From Capra hircus (taxonomy: Eukaryota; Chordata; Mammalia; Artiodactyla; Bovidae), in assembly GCF_001704415.2 (NCBI RefSeq), contig NC_030811.1, positions 5,676,501 through 5,740,500 of the forward strand: a stretch of DNA of 64,000 nt. Reading direction: 5' to 3'. This document shows, piece by piece, positions 45,755-57,338 of this stretch. Positions within the stretch are counted from its first letter, which is position 1. Every line of letters begins with the position of its first letter. The notes beneath the pieces are model-generated. The model was not told the DNA's origin. It saw only the letters and a list, made by a program, of their open reading frames with translations, and made no database searches. The translations under genes were made by a program, and so were the position numbers.

Positions 45755-46121
45755 AAGTTGTTGTTGTTCAGTTTCTCAGTTGTGTCCGACTCTTTGAAAC
45801 CTCATGGACTGCAGCACGCTAGGCTTCTCAGTCCTTCACTATCTCCCAGAGCTTGTTCAAACTCATGTCCATCAAGTTGGTGATGCCATCCAACCAACTC
45901 ATCCTCTGTCATCCCCTTCTCCTCCTGCTCTCAATCTTTCCCAGCTTCAGGGTCTTTTCTAATGAGTCAGCTCTTTGCATCAGATGGACAAAGCATTGGA
46001 GCTTCAGCATCAGTCCTTCTAATGAATAGTCAGGGTTGATTTCCTTTCGGATTGATTGGTTTGATCTTGCTTTCCAAGGGACTCTCAAGAGTCTTCTCCA
46101 ACACCACAGTTCGAATGCATC
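45755..46121 (-). mobile_element. BovB LINE 3' end, antisense
   Basis: GTTGTTGTTCAGTTTCTCAG start through CTTCTCCAACACCACAGTTC GAATGCATCA. This second copy lies 180 bases after the previous one with a different truncation point. Confidence 0.94.
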
Positions 46122-46317
46122 AAGTTGCTACCAGTAGATTGTTTTTCATAGACCACGTATTGTGGAATGTGTACTTGTTTCAGTAAGATCTCAGCAATAC
46201 AGACGTCACTTCGTTTGGCTCTTCCTTTCACAATGACTCCTTGAGCTTTGATGCTTACGCATGTGGCCTGTCCCCTCCCCCTTTAAGTTGCATGTGTAAT
46301 TAGTGCCAAGTAATCAA

Positions 46318-46560
46318 GAGCATGAGTCAGACCCAGGTTGGAGTCCCACTTCTTCAACTTAAGAGCTGTGAGACCTTAGGCAAGTTATTTCAATCTTCAG
46401 TTTCTCTTTGTGAAGCAGGAAGTAGTCATAGCACCCAGCTAAATAGGATTATCCGTGCATTAAATAACCTGAATGTAATGGTACCTGCCCTGTTGTATCG
46501 TCTCCACAAATATACTATGGTGATGCCCTTGGAAAGGACCAGAAAGGCAAACGAGCCAAA
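46318..46560 (+). mobile_element. MIR SINE, sense
   Basis: AAGAGCATGAGTCAGACCCA, AGAGCTGTGAGACCTTAGGC AAGTTATTTCAA, GGATTATCCGTGCATTAAAT AACCTGAATG fit the MIR order with much divergence. Confidence 0.82.
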
Positions 46561-46910
46561 AGGTAGAATCAGGCCACCATCAGTGCTTCATCCGGTGACT
46601 GCGGCTGGCCCAGCGACGGCTTTGGGGTCAGACGTCTCTGCGTGTGACAATCATATGAGTACCGTCCAGTCAGCAGCACCTGTGACCTATCCCATCCCTC
46701 AGAATCACTCTGCAGGAAAGATGGTGTCCTCCCCATTTGACAAACGAAGAGATCCAGGCGGAGGGGATGAAGGAACTTGCGGAGCGTCCCGAAGAATGTG
46801 ATGGCAGTTCTGGCACAGATCTGCTCTAGGCGTTCCCGGTTCGTTCTTCTACACAGACTCCAGCCGCCACCCGGAGTTCCTGTAGCCCCCGCTGGAGAGG
46901 CACGTGCTCT
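46561..46910. other. PRKAG2: PRKAG2 intron, nothing recognised
   Basis: No repeat or exon assigned. It leads into the ACGT-rich repeat. Confidence 0.45.
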
Positions 46911-47080
46911 CTGACGTACCAACGTACCTGACATACTGACGTGCCTGACATACCGACGTACGTACCATCGGTACGTCAATACCTGACATACTGACATACC
47001 GGACGTATTGACGTGCCTGGCGTACAAACATACGGACTGATGTATCTGACGTGCTGACGTACACGTCGTACTGACGTACC
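46911..47080. repeat. Degenerate ACGT-rich tandem repeat (TGACGTACC-like)
   Basis: Begins and ends with CTGACGTACC and contains about 12 ACGT tetramers in 170 bases, in variants such as CTGACGTACC, CTGACATAC, TTGACGTGCC and the inverted GGTACGTCAA. Spacing is irregular, about 8-18 bases. Many copies contain TGACG, the half-site bound by CREB/ATF proteins. It matches no ruminant repeat family I know. The reading frames over it (46569-47349, minus) translate the repeat and are not credible proteins. Confidence 0.85.
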
Positions 47081-47902
47081 CAGGCCTGTGTGCTCAGCAG
47101 GGAACCGTTTGTCCTCCCTGCCTGACTCTGCAAATCACTTCTCGGCTTTGGGGTGACATCATGACTCTGGGCAGCACTCCTGCGTGCTGTAGAAGGATGC
47201 TGCGCTGTGTTAGAGGCGGCCAGAGGACCCATTGTGTCGCTAAACCCCAGAGACGCGCACACGTTTACAGGCGTGTTGAAGCGCTGATAACTGGAATATG
47301 TCAAGGCGCGTCCGAACCGCATTCTAATCCAGATGTCAAACAGAAGCACGCTGATCGGGACAGGGTGACAAGCCTGTCTGAGCCGTACCTGACCGGTTCA
47401 CTGCGCTGGGTCCCACATTGTGGTTCAAGGTGGTTTGTTGAATATGTTCATGTCTCTCTCCTCCCCGACCCAGAAATGCTAGCGAAATGTCAACAATCCA
47501 TGAAATCGAATACAAAAAAATAGCCTTACTCAACAAAAGCTAAAGCTTAATTTTTGGGAAAAGACCAATAAAATGGGTAAACCTGTGTCAAGTCTGTTCA
47601 AGAAAAAAAAGAAAATGAAAATACCCTGTGTTAGAAATAAGGACTAATAATAAATGTAGAGATTTAGAAAATCACATTGAAAGAAATCTGAATATATCAA
47701 ATTATATCAATACATTCAAGAATCTTTTCAGTCACTTTTGAGTACGTTTCACCAGTTTGTAGTTTCCTGATCGATTATCCCTTTCATCAGTCACCATAAA
47801 AGAAGTTAAAAGGTAATCAGTTGAGTTATACTCTTCAAATGGGTGAACTGTATGGTTGTGAAAGATTTTTTGTTTCCAGTAATTAAAGGGCCTTACCCGT
47901 CC
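47081..47902. other. PRKAG2: PRKAG2 intron, nothing recognised
   Basis: CpG content stays fairly high to about 47400, then the DNA turns AT-rich. No supported gene. Confidence 0.45.
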
Positions 47903-48136
47903 TATGGACGGAGGAGCCTGGTGGGCTGCAGTCCATGGGGTCCATGGGGTCACTAAGAGTCGGACACAACTGAGCGACTTCACTTTCACTTTTCACTTTC
48001 ATGCATTGGAGAAGGAAATGGCAACCCACTCCAGTGTTCTTGCGTGGAGAATCCCAGGGACGGGGGAGCCTGATGGGCTGCCGTCTATGGGGTTGCACAG
48101 AGTCGGACACTACTGAAGCGACTTAGCAGCAGCACC
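47903..48136 (+). mobile_element. Bov-A2 SINE, sense, 5'-truncated
   Basis: Begins inside the first monomer (CCTATGGACGGAGGAGCCTG), carries an internal CCATGGGGT duplication at 47932-47949, the TTTCACTTTTCACTTTC linker and the full second monomer, ending CAGCAGCA. Confidence 0.95.
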
Positions 48137-48429
48137 CTTCCTCTGCCCCTGCAGAAGAGGCCTGGGGTTCAGCCTGTTGATGGGTGAATTCTGTAAAAGC
48201 CTCAAAGAACCACTAAGGCCACAGTCACTTTAATTACTTTAGGGCTCAGGAAAGGACAGCAGGGACCGAGCTCCTTCTGTGGAGCTCGCTTGATCTGAAC
48301 ATCAGAACCAGTCGGTAGCACACAAAGAAGAAAACAAACGATTCCCCTGGTATTTAAAGTATGGGCAGAGCTCCCACAAAAACATCGGCAGAGTGAGCCA
48401 TGCAGTCTGTGGTGACCAAACAAGGTCTT

Positions 48430-48600
48430 ATCCTACAAATGCAAGATTGCAGTTTATTAGGAAGTCCACCAAGGAATTAATGTCAGCAGATAAAAGGAGG
48501 GAAACCTCTGCTCATCTCAGTAGATACTGTAATGGCAGCTGATAAAACTCAACCTATGTTGCATTAACAAAATCCTAAAGAAATAAGCTAGAGAAAGCAG
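48430..48600 (+). mobile_element. Old L1 ORF2 fragment, sense
   Basis: AATGCAAGATTGCAGTTTAT and CTCATCTCAGTAGATACTGT AATGGCAGCTGATAAAACTC AACC resemble the L1 ORF2 region around the IDAEKAFDKIQ motif, heavily decayed. Confidence 0.55.
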
Positions 48601-49310
48601 GAAACTCCTTTGCGTTGCAGGAGCTGGCTGGGGCAGCCCCAGGTGGTTTGTGGCATCACCGCTGTGATCAAGGGGTTCCTTAATCTCCTGGCCGGCTGCT
48701 GCTGGGGGCTGGACCCTTGCGCGCCAACCTCGGTCCTCACTGTTGCTTCAGCTCAGAAGTTGGGCTCTGTTTCCTGAGAAAGAAGAAACGTTGGCTGTGG
48801 TAGATGTTTGAGCCATGTAGTTCTGAGAATTTTCAAGTGGATGGGAATCAGTCCTTTCAAGGTCATAGCCTTGTCTGTTTGTGACATTCTTTAGGCATTT
48901 ATTGCAACTAACCTTTAAATTTTATTTTCTTTTATTATGTACTGTATGTCTGTTTATATTACTGTTTATTTGTTGCAACTAACTAATTCGGGAAACTTTG
49001 TGCCTTCACTTACATACGCTTTTCCTACTTTTAGTAACACTTTGCCCCCTTGTCTGGAAGAGCATCTGTATCTCTGTCTTCAGTGCACCCTTTTGCCCCC
49101 AGCACACACGAAGCCACGCGTATACAGCATGGAAAGGGAAAAACAAAAACTAACGCACTTCATTTATTCTGCTACCTGTATAAGTCCTATAAAATTACAT
49201 TTAAACTTTGACTTTGTTGATATGCATGTATCTAAGCACTTTAGGAAAATGTCCACAAGAGTTTACCCTTTTCCATATACTTTTAACTTTAATATTTCCC
49301 TTTCTGCTTA
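48601..49310. other. PRKAG2: PRKAG2 intron, nothing recognised
   Basis: Contains a 127-codon plus-strand open frame (48937-49320) with no recognisable domain and no splice context; I regard it as chance. Confidence 0.45.
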
Positions 49311-49410
49311 TTCTTGCTGAACTATTTTAAATTGTTTTTGCTTTATTTCTCGCTCAGCTATTTTAAATGATTTTTGCTTATTTCTTGCTCAACTATTTTA
49401 AATGATGTTC
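49311..49410. repeat. 35-bp AT-rich tandem repeat, about 2.7 copies
   Basis: Three offset copies of CTATTTTAAATGATTTTTGC preceded by CTTGCTGA/CTCGCTCAG, with CTATTTT at 49322, 49358 and 49393. Confidence 0.88.
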
Positions 49411-49428
49411 TAAAAAGAAAAGATAGGA

Positions 49429-49634
49429 CTTCCCTGTAGCTCAAATGGTAAAGAATCTGCCTGTGATGTAGGAGACCAGGGTTTGATCCCTGGGTTGGGA
49501 AGTTCCTCTGGAGAAGAGAATGGCAATCCATTCCAGTATTTTTGTCTGGAGAATTCCATTGACAGAGAAGCCTGGTGGGCTGAAGTCCGTAAGGTTGCAA
49601 AGTGTCGGACACAACTGAGCAACTAACACACACT
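49429..49634 (+). mobile_element. Bov-tA SINE, sense, with TSD
   Basis: GGACTTCCCTGTAGCTCAAA head through GGACACAACTGAGCAACTAA CACACAC. The 13-bp repeat AAAAGAAAAGATA occurs directly before and after it. Confidence 0.95.
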
Positions 49635-49887
49635 AAAAGAAAAGATACTGTATGAATATGGTAAACTTATATTTCCAAGTGTAGAATAAAGCATAAAGGA
49701 CAGATGTTAAAATGACTGACCTATTGATAGTCTTTTTTCTTTGTGAAATTACAATGAAAGATCTTACATTAAGTTAAAATTAATAGGAATTGGAAATAAG
49801 CAGTCAGTTTTTTTAATTTGGGGGGTTTTTTAGTGCTATTTGGGCGATGTGTAAATTTTGTTTTAATGTGCTTCTAATCCTACACCC

Positions 49888-50090
49888 TTGGGGCTTCCCT
49901 GGTGGCTCAGACAGTAAAGAATCTGTAATTCAGGAGACCCAGGTTCAGTCCCTGGGTTGGAAGATCCCCTGAAGAAGGGAACAGCAACCCACTCCAGTAT
50001 TCTTGCCTGGGGAATTCCATGGACAGAGGAGCCTGGCGGGCTACAGTCCGTGGGGTCACAAAGAGTCAGACACGACTGAAGTGAACTTGC
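49888..50090 (+). mobile_element. Bov-tA SINE, sense
   Basis: GGGGCTTCCCTGGTGGCTCA head, box B GGTTCAGTCCCTGG, body through GTCAGACACGACTGAAGTG. Confidence 0.94.
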
Positions 50091-50729
50091 ATCCTTACAG
50101 CCTCGGCTCTTGAAGATGGGGGTTGGATCCTAACTGTGACCCCTGCCTTTCCCTGATGTGTCTGTCAGTCCCATATCAGTTAGCAGCTGTGCGCTTGTCC
50201 TGACACACGTGAAGAACTAGCTGCCTCTGAAGCTGCCATCCGCTGCAGATGTCTAACTTTGGTACAAGACGCATCACGACTGCACAAGGGCATTACTCGC
50301 AAAGCCCCAGTGGGGGCGTAGGCGGTGGAGGGGGTGCTTGTGGCTTGAGGGCCTTTGAGGAAGGCGCACTGGGCCTGTGAACTGAACGAGGAAGGCGGAG
50401 GAGGCTCCCAAGGCCGCCATGACAGTGCTGCACACCCGGTGGCTGAGAACAGGGGCCTTTCACCTCCCGCAGTCAGGAGGCCAGATACCTGAGAGCAGGA
50501 GTCAGCAGGGCCAGCGCCTCCTGGAGGCTCCAGGAGGCTCCGCCGCAAGCCTCCCTCCTCCCTGCTTCTAGTCTCTGCTCACCCTCCTTGCCGCCTGGCA
50601 GTGCCACTCTGACCTCCGCCTCCTCCCAGCATGCTCTCCTCCTCTGTGTCTGCGTCCTCTCTCCTGTGAGGACATGGGTGGTTGGATTTAGGATACAACC
50701 TAGTAATCCACAGTGGTGGTGGTATCGTC
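50091..50729. other. PRKAG2: PRKAG2 intron, GC-rich, nothing recognised
   Basis: GC-rich stretch with overlapping open frames on both strands (50180-50842). No domain or exon signature that I can support. Confidence 0.45.
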
Positions 50730-51237
50730 GTTGTTCAGTCACTCACTCATGTCCAACTCTTTGCGACCCTGTGGACTGCAGTACACCAGGCTTCCCTGTC
50801 TTGCGCCATCTCCCAGAGTTTGCTCTAATTCATGTCCATTGAGTCAGTGATGCCATCCAACCATCTCATCCTCTGTCGTCCCCTTCTCCTCCTGCCCTCA
50901 ATCTTTCCCAGCATCAGGATCTTTTCTAGCGAGTCGGCTCTTTGCATCAGGTGGCCAAAGGGAGCTTCAGCTTCAGCATCAGTCCTTCCAATGAACGTTC
51001 AGGACTGATTTCCTTTAGGATTGACTGGTTGGATCTTCTTGCAGTCCAAGGGACTCTCAAAAGTCTTGTCCAACACCACAGTGTAAAAGCATCAATTCTT
51101 CGGTGCTCAGCTTTCTTTGTAGTCCACCTCTCACATCCATACATGATTGCTAGAAAAACCATAGCTCTCACTAGACGGACCTTTGTCGGCAAAGTGATAA
51201 TCTGCTTTTGAATACGTTGTCGAGATTTGTCATAGCT
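50730..51237 (-). mobile_element. BovB LINE 3' portion, antisense
   Basis: TCGTTGTTCAGTCACTCACT through GGACCTTTGTCGGCAAAGTG to TTTGTCATAGC. Minus-strand reading gives decayed C-terminal BovB protein (SWTTKKAEHRRIDAF-like text). Confidence 0.95.
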
Positions 51238-52904
51238 TTGGCCTCATCTCAAGATGCTTACCTTAAGTACACCTGCAGAGAGCCTTGTTTCCAGAAAGGT
51301 CTTGTTCTGTCATTCCGGATGAACACCATTCAGAAAGGCAGGTAGGACTGCAGTGGCCCCTACCTGAGGCAGTGCACTGGGCATTGCCTTGAGGCAGGCA
51401 CAAGGCAGGTCCCAGAGCTGAGAAACTGCCTTTAAAAGGAAGTGTGGATGGGATCCTAGGGTGTGAAATTCCTGGGGGACGTACGTGGCGGCTGAGTGGC
51501 TGTGCTGAGAAGTGAGGACGAGTCAAGGGGGTTGTGTAATCAGATCTGCTTTCAGGGAGGGACCCACTGGTCCGTGTGTAGAATTGTTCCCGTGTTAGCT
51601 TAGATGTCGCAGTTTCTAGATTGTTCTGCTAACCGTCATAGGTAAACAGTTCAACATATACTTTTCCTAGGCGGCAGTAGTCTTCGGTCACTCCCGTGGA
51701 CAACGGCCTTGGGTTAGCGTGTGATGGAATATGTAACATCCATCCATCCGCGATGGGCAGCTTTCACAGACCACAACATGGGTGCCAGTGAGACACCCTT
51801 TGGTTACACTCTTCCCTGGGGACCTTGTGATGCTGTCTTAGCCCGGGTTACCTGTCGAGTAATGAGAGCTTGAACTGGCCTTCTCAGGAATTTTAGTAAC
51901 ATATTCCAAACAGCCTCTTGTGGTTGAATGGTTTGGGGGGTTTTGGTTGTTTTTTTCTTTCTTTTTGGTTTAACTCCAGTTGACTCTTTATTTCCTGTTT
52001 CAGTGCATTTGTCCTTCAGGTACAATTGGAGACTTCATCATCACGGAAATAAAATAAACAGTACCCTATTCAGAAAGTTCTACCAAAGGTGGAGAAGCAG
52101 TGATGTTTCGTAGTATTATACTTTATTCTCCTAACTTTAAAGGCTAACGCTTTTGTTAGCAATATTATTACATAATTAGTAATCTAGCATTTGTAACAAA
52201 CCAAAATTCAGTTTACTATTATCTGTTTTACATATTTAATGTTTTGCTTTGTTTGGTCAAGGTTTTTACATTACCAAAAAATTGTTACAGACCTGCCTCA
52301 AAACCCAGAAGTGCAGGCTAAGCATGAGAAGAACATCAGCCGGAGAACCTCATCCTAAGTACCTTCCCAGCGGCCCTCAGGATTATCAGGGCCGGCAGGT
52401 CAGGGTCTGGGGAGACTTAAGAAGACAGGGCTGCCTGTGAGGTGCTGGCCCGGAGGGGTGACAGTTCAGGCAGATGAATAACTGAGACAGACACACCCCA
52501 CTGATGTGAGACAGTGATTGAAGGCACACCGCCCACCACCAGGGAATTGAGGGAGCCCCTCTCACAGCGAGACCCCGAGGGCCCAGCTCCCCACATCCCG
52601 CTGGCATGGGGGCTGCAGCTGTGAGCAGGGACACCCCGGGGAGGCTGACAGGGAGTCACAGCCCCGGTGGGCTCCAGGAATGTGGGCCGTGCGCCGGGCA
52701 GCCCCATCCTCGGGAGGGACCCTGCCACTCCGAGTGCCAGTCCTAACAGGGGGTTGGATTGTGACTCAGAGAATGAGAGAGATACCATGTGTCCACACTG
52801 AGGTTAAAGTGTGAGTTTTTAATCATGCGTAAGTCGTCACTGTGATTCGTCGGTCGTGACAAACACGCCAGCGCATCCTTTAGGGGAATGTTATCTCACA
52901 AGAT
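51238..52904. other. PRKAG2: PRKAG2 intron, repeat-poor
   Basis: 1.7 kb without a clear transposon. T-rich stretch at 51935-51965. Overlapping frames at 52386-52788 are not supported as genes. Confidence 0.5.
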
Positions 52905-53357
52905 TGCTGTTATTCAGTCACTCAGTCCTGTCTGACTCTTTGCAGCCCCGTGGACTGCAGCACACCAGGCTCCGTTGTCCTTCACCGTCTCCCGGAGCTT
53001 GATCAAACTCATGTCCATTAAGTCGGTGATGCCATCCAACCATCTCATCCTCTGTCTTTACCTTCTCCTGCCCTCAATCTTTCCCAGCATCAGGGGCTTT
53101 TCCAGTGAGTTGGCTTTTTGCATCACGTGGCTAAAGTACTAGAGCTTCAGCATCAGTCTTTCCAATGAACATTCAGGATTGGTTTCCTCTAGGGTGGACT
53201 GGTTGGATCTCCTTGCAGTCCAAGGGACCCTCAACAGTCTTCTCCAACACCACAGTTCAAAAGCATCAATTCTTCAGCGCTCAGCTTTCTTTATGGTCCA
53301 GCTCTCACATCCATACATGACTACTGGAAAAACCATAGCTTTGACTAGGCGGACCTC
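52905..53357 (-). mobile_element. BovB LINE 3' portion, antisense
   Basis: GCTGTTATTCAGTCACTCAG through CTCACATCCATACATGACTA CTGGAAAAACC to ACTAGGCGGACCTC. Confidence 0.94.
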
Positions 53358-53784
53358 AGATGATCCCTGTAGGGGAAACCCAATGTGGAGAATACAAGGA
53401 GCTTCTGTGTCTTCACAGCTTTACTATAAATCTAAAGCTATTCAAAAGAAAATGTTTATTTAAATGTTTTTTAAAATAAGACGAATTAAGATGGTACCCC
53501 AAAATATGTTTAGCACACAAAATTCACAGTTTTGGGAGCTGATGCCATGGGTAACTCCCCTGCATCCAAGTTCTCTTATCTGAACACCTCTACCTGAGGG
53601 TATTCTTTGGCAGCTGGACTTGTGGGTTTGAGGCAGATCACCCCAGGGTGACCCCTAACCAGAGTGGGCAGGGTGGTCCTGATGAGGAGGCATGCACAGC
53701 CTCTCCGGGGTCCCCAGCAGCTGTGACTGCATGGAGCTGTGACCTGCTGACTAGAGCTCCCCCTTTTTTAAAATTATTTTATTT
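53358..53784. other. PRKAG2: PRKAG2 intron, nothing recognised
   Basis: No assignable feature. Confidence 0.45.
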
Positions 53785-53980
53785 TTTAAAAATACTTATT
53801 ATTTATTGATTTGGCTGCACCAGGACTTCATTGTAGCGTGCAGGATTTTCTGTCTCTGTTGCTGCCTGAGAACTCTTAGTTGCAGCAGGTGGGATCTAGT
53901 TTCCTGATTGGGGATCAAACCTGGGCCCCCTGCATTTGGGAGTGTGGAGTATTAGCCACTGGACCACCAGGAAGGTCACT
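53785..53980 (-). mobile_element. CHR-type SINE, antisense
   Basis: TTATTGATTTGGCTGCACCA start, GGGGATCAAACCTGGGCCCC box B, ACCACCAGGAAGGTCAC end. Confidence 0.87.
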
Positions 53981-53987
53981 AGAGCTC

Positions 53988-54425
53988 TTTTTTTTTAATT
54001 AATTAACTTGTTTTAATTGGAGGCTAATTACTTTACAATATTGTAGTGGTTTCTGCCATACACTGACTTGAATCAGCCATGGGAGTACCTGTGTCCCCAT
54101 CCCGAACCCTCCCTCCCACCTCCCTCCCCATCCCATCCCTCAGGGTCATCCCAGGGCACCAGCCCTGAGCGCCCTGTCTCATGCATCGAACCTGGACTGG
54201 GGATGTTTCACATATGATGGTATACACGTTTCAGTGCTATTCTCTCACATCACCCCACCCTCGCCTTCTCCCACAGAGTCCAAAAGTCTGTTCTTATCTC
54301 TATGTCTCTTTCGCTGTCTCACATATAGGGTCATCATTACCATCTTTCTAAATTCCGTATGTATGTGTTAATATCCTGTATTGGTGTTTTTCTTTCTGAC
54401 TCTTTCCTTTCATCTCGCTTCCCCT
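53988..54425 (-). mobile_element. L1 3' UTR, antisense
   Basis: TTTTTTTAATTAATTAACTT, then ATTGGAGGCTAATTACTTTA CAATATTG, CAGCCATGGGAGTACCTGTG and CTAAATTCCGTATGTATGTG TTAATA. It is better preserved than other L1 pieces here, so probably younger. Confidence 0.9.
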
Positions 54426-55466
54426 GGTCTCACAGGTCAGCTGTGGGAGAACCCACACTAAGACCATCCGCAATAAATAGGTATTGATGGGCTTGATTAA
54501 CGTAGTAAATGGGTAAGATTCTGACCATTCAAAGACGTTAGGATCCAGGAAGAGAAAGACTATCGGAGCCGTGCGGATCACACCTGGCTTGCCCAGTGAG
54601 GAGCCGTGGAAGGTGCAGAGTGGACACAGCCTGCCCTTCCTGACTCGGGGTCGCTTCCGCCCGCGGCCTCATGCGGTCCAGCACCTCACCCATCGGGGGA
54701 CGCACATCCCGGAGCCCTCGCTGCCCCCGCCACCTCACGTGCTGGGAGGACACGGCAAGTGTCTGCACAGCGGGTTGGCCAAGCAGACAGCAGCTCCTCG
54801 ACACGGATTGAAACCCCACTCCCATTCACTTCCTAACTTTCTGAGTCCACCTCAGTTGCTGAGTCGGCTCACACGTAGAGCAAATCCAGGCACACCCTTC
54901 GAGCTTGTCACATAAATTGCATGGGGTCACTTCCTGTAATACCTGGGATCGCAGCGCAGAAGCAAGCACTCAGGCAGTCAGTGCCCTTGTGGAGAGGATG
55001 GCATTTGAAATGGGGCAAGGAAGTGGAGAGCAGGGCGTTTCCATTACGGCAGGAGGAACGACTGCCAGAACGTGAGATTAAGGGCTGCAGGGAGCTTGGC
55101 AGACAGCTGTGTGCCTGGACAGAACAGGAAACAGGCAAGCAGGGTCACGGAGGAGCCAAGCCCGGAAGCCTGAATGCCAGCCAGGGTCAGCTGACTTTAT
55201 TCCACGAGCAGGAGGGGAGATGTGGAAAAAGGCGGCTGTGCCAGAGGTGGTGGGAAAGATGGGAGTTTGAATTCCGAGTTACAGTGCCCCAAAGAGGTCA
55301 GAATTGGAAATAGAGGTTTGGGAGTAGTTCACTAAACAGCTTTATCATGAAATTGGCAAACCAACCAGCATGGACTCTGTTCACCACAGTCGGAAATGGA
55401 ATAACGGGCTTCTTGACACAGTCAAGGAAGTTGGTTCCTGTCATGGCATTTTACACTTTTAACTCT
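54426..55466. other. PRKAG2: PRKAG2 intron, nothing recognised
   Basis: About 1 kb without clear repeats; overlapping frames at 54538-55313 on both strands are not supported. Confidence 0.5.
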
Positions 55467-55479
55467 CATCTTGCTAATT

Positions 55480-55691
55480 CTGTTGTCTGTAATCGCTTAG
55501 TCATGTCCGACGCTTTTGTGACCCTATGGACTGTAGGCCACCAGGCTCCTCTGTCCATGGAATTTCCCAGGTGAGAATACTGAAGAGGGGTGCCATTTCC
55601 TTCTCCAGGGGATCTCCCCAACCCAGGGATCAAACCCATGTCTTCTGCATTGGCAGGGGGGTTCTTTACTGTTGAGCCATGAGGGAAACTC
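55480..55691 (-). mobile_element. Bov-tA SINE, antisense, with TSD
   Basis: CGCTTAGTCATGTCCGACGC start, body, and a degraded head (GAGCCATGAGGGAAACTC). The 13-bp duplication CATCTTGCTAATT lies at 55467-55479 and 55692-55704. Confidence 0.96.
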
Positions 55692-55774
55692 CATCTTGCT
55701 AATTAGTATGTATAATAAAGTGAGATGTTGGGCTGAATGAACTACAAGCTGAAGTCAGGATTGCTGGGAGAAAT

Positions 55775-56568
55775 ATCAACAGCCTCAGATAGGCAGATGA
55801 CACCACCTTAAGGTAGAAATCAAAGAGGAACTGAAGAGCATCTTGATGAAGGTGAAAGAGGAGAGTGAAAAAGCTGGCTTAACACTCAACATTCAAAAAA
55901 CTAAGATCATGGCATCCAGTCCCAACATTTCATGGCAAATAAATGGAGGGGGAAATGGAAACATTGACAGATTTTATTCTCTCAGGCTCCAAAATCACTA
56001 CAAAATCACTATGGATGGTGACTGCAACCATGAAATTAAAAGATGCTTGCTTCTTGGAAGAAAAGCTATGACAGACCCAGACAGCGTATTAAAAAGCAGA
56101 AACATCACTTTGCCAACAAAGCGCCATCTAGTCAAAGCTGTATTTTTTCCAGTAGTCGTGTACAGATGTGAGAGTTGGACCATAAAGAAGGCTGAGCACC
56201 GAAGAATTGATGCTTTTGAACTGTGGCACTGGAGAAAACACTTGAGAATCCCTTGGACAGTAAGAAGATCCAACCAGTCCATCCAAAGGAAATCAGTCCT
56301 GAACATTCATTGGAAGGACTGACGCTGAAGCTGAAGCTCCAATATTTTGGCCATCTGATGGCAAAGAACTGACTCATTGGAAAAGACCCTGATGCTGGGA
56401 AAGATTAAAGACAGGAGGAGAAGGGGACAAAAGAGGATGAGATGGTTGGATGGCATTATTGACTCAGTGGACATGAATTTGAGCAAGCTCTGGGAGAGAG
56501 TGAAGTACAGTGAAGCCTGGTGTGCTGCAGTCCGTGGGGTCACAAAGAGTCAGACACGACTTAGGTAC
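55775..56568 (+). mobile_element. BovB LINE 3' portion, sense, decayed
   Basis: Starts AATATCAACAGCCTCAGATA, just before the YADD position (lost by mutation), and ends GTCAGACACGACTTAG. A 159-codon frame (55843-56322) preserves much of the C-terminal BovB protein (KAGLTLNIQKTKIMASS, ESWTIKKAEHRRIDAFELW). Confidence 0.95.
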
Positions 56569-57037
56569 CAAACAACAATAGTAAAGCAGTTTTTCTCCCT
56601 GGATATTTTGTCCAGGTAATCTAAATCTTCCCCAAATGTAGAGGTTGGTGTGGGCTGAGCGGTGTGGAGGTGTGTCCTGTGAGTGGACCAGGAGATAGGA
56701 GTGAGGTCCTTGCAGGCAGGGCACTGGGCCAGCAGCTAGCCACAGCCACAGCCTTGCAATCCAGCACCTTCTCATTCCTTTTGCCAGTTGTCCATTAACT
56801 TCTACAGGAATTGAAATAACAGAGATGATGTTATACAGACTTGTTCATGCGGTTACTGTTTCCAGGTCTCCTTAAGTAGATCCTTATTTCCATTTCATGT
56901 TTATATAAATGATGCCTTCAACATTTTCGAGTTTCTAGTTGTTCCTTGCTAGTATGTAGAAATACGGTACAGGTGTGTTTTTGTTTTGTTTTTTCACTTT
57001 GCTGTCTGTGACCTGCTAAACTTTTTGTTTTGTCTTT
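56569..57037. other. PRKAG2: PRKAG2 intron, nothing recognised
   Basis: T-rich towards the end. No feature assigned. Confidence 0.45.
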
Positions 57038-57290
57038 TTTTTTTTTAGATCTGTGAGCTTTCTATAATTCTTTGGTATTTTCTATGTAGAAAATCATATA
57101 GTCCGCCAAATACAGTTTTGCTTTTTCGTTTTCGGCCCAGAGGCTTCATTTCTTCCTTTGCCTTCTTGCATCAGCAAGGACAGCTAGTGGCAGGTGCTTC
57201 TCGCTCTTACAGGGGAAAACATTTCTTATTTTCCATTAAATGAGTTAACAATAGGTTTTCCATGCATACTCTTACTCTGATAGAGGAAGT
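57038..57290 (-). mobile_element. Probable old L1 fragment, antisense
   Basis: T-run, then TTCTTTGGTATTTTCTATGT, CATATAGTCCGCCAAATACA GTTTTG and CATTTCTTCCTTTGCCTTCT resemble reverse-strand L1 ORF2. It stops about 45 bases before the coding exon. Confidence 0.6.
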
Positions 57291-57330
57291 TCTTGTTTAC
57301 TTACCACTGATACTAGCCTTGTTATTCCTT

Positions 57331-57338
57331 TTCAGCAG
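57331..57338 (+). promoter_or_regulatory. PRKAG2: Tandem NAGNAG splice acceptor
   Basis: Two AGs three bases apart (57334-57335 and 57337-57338, CAGCAG) follow the pyrimidine tract. Use of the first gives ...EEEAEDSES; use of the second removes the alanine and gives ...EEEEDSES. Both keep frame. Confidence 0.85.

Noticed and set aside
46569..47349. 152- and 166-codon minus-strand frames with Tyr/Val/Arg-rich repeats
   Set aside because: The repetitive peptide is a translation of the ACGT-rich DNA repeat; there is no start context or splice support.
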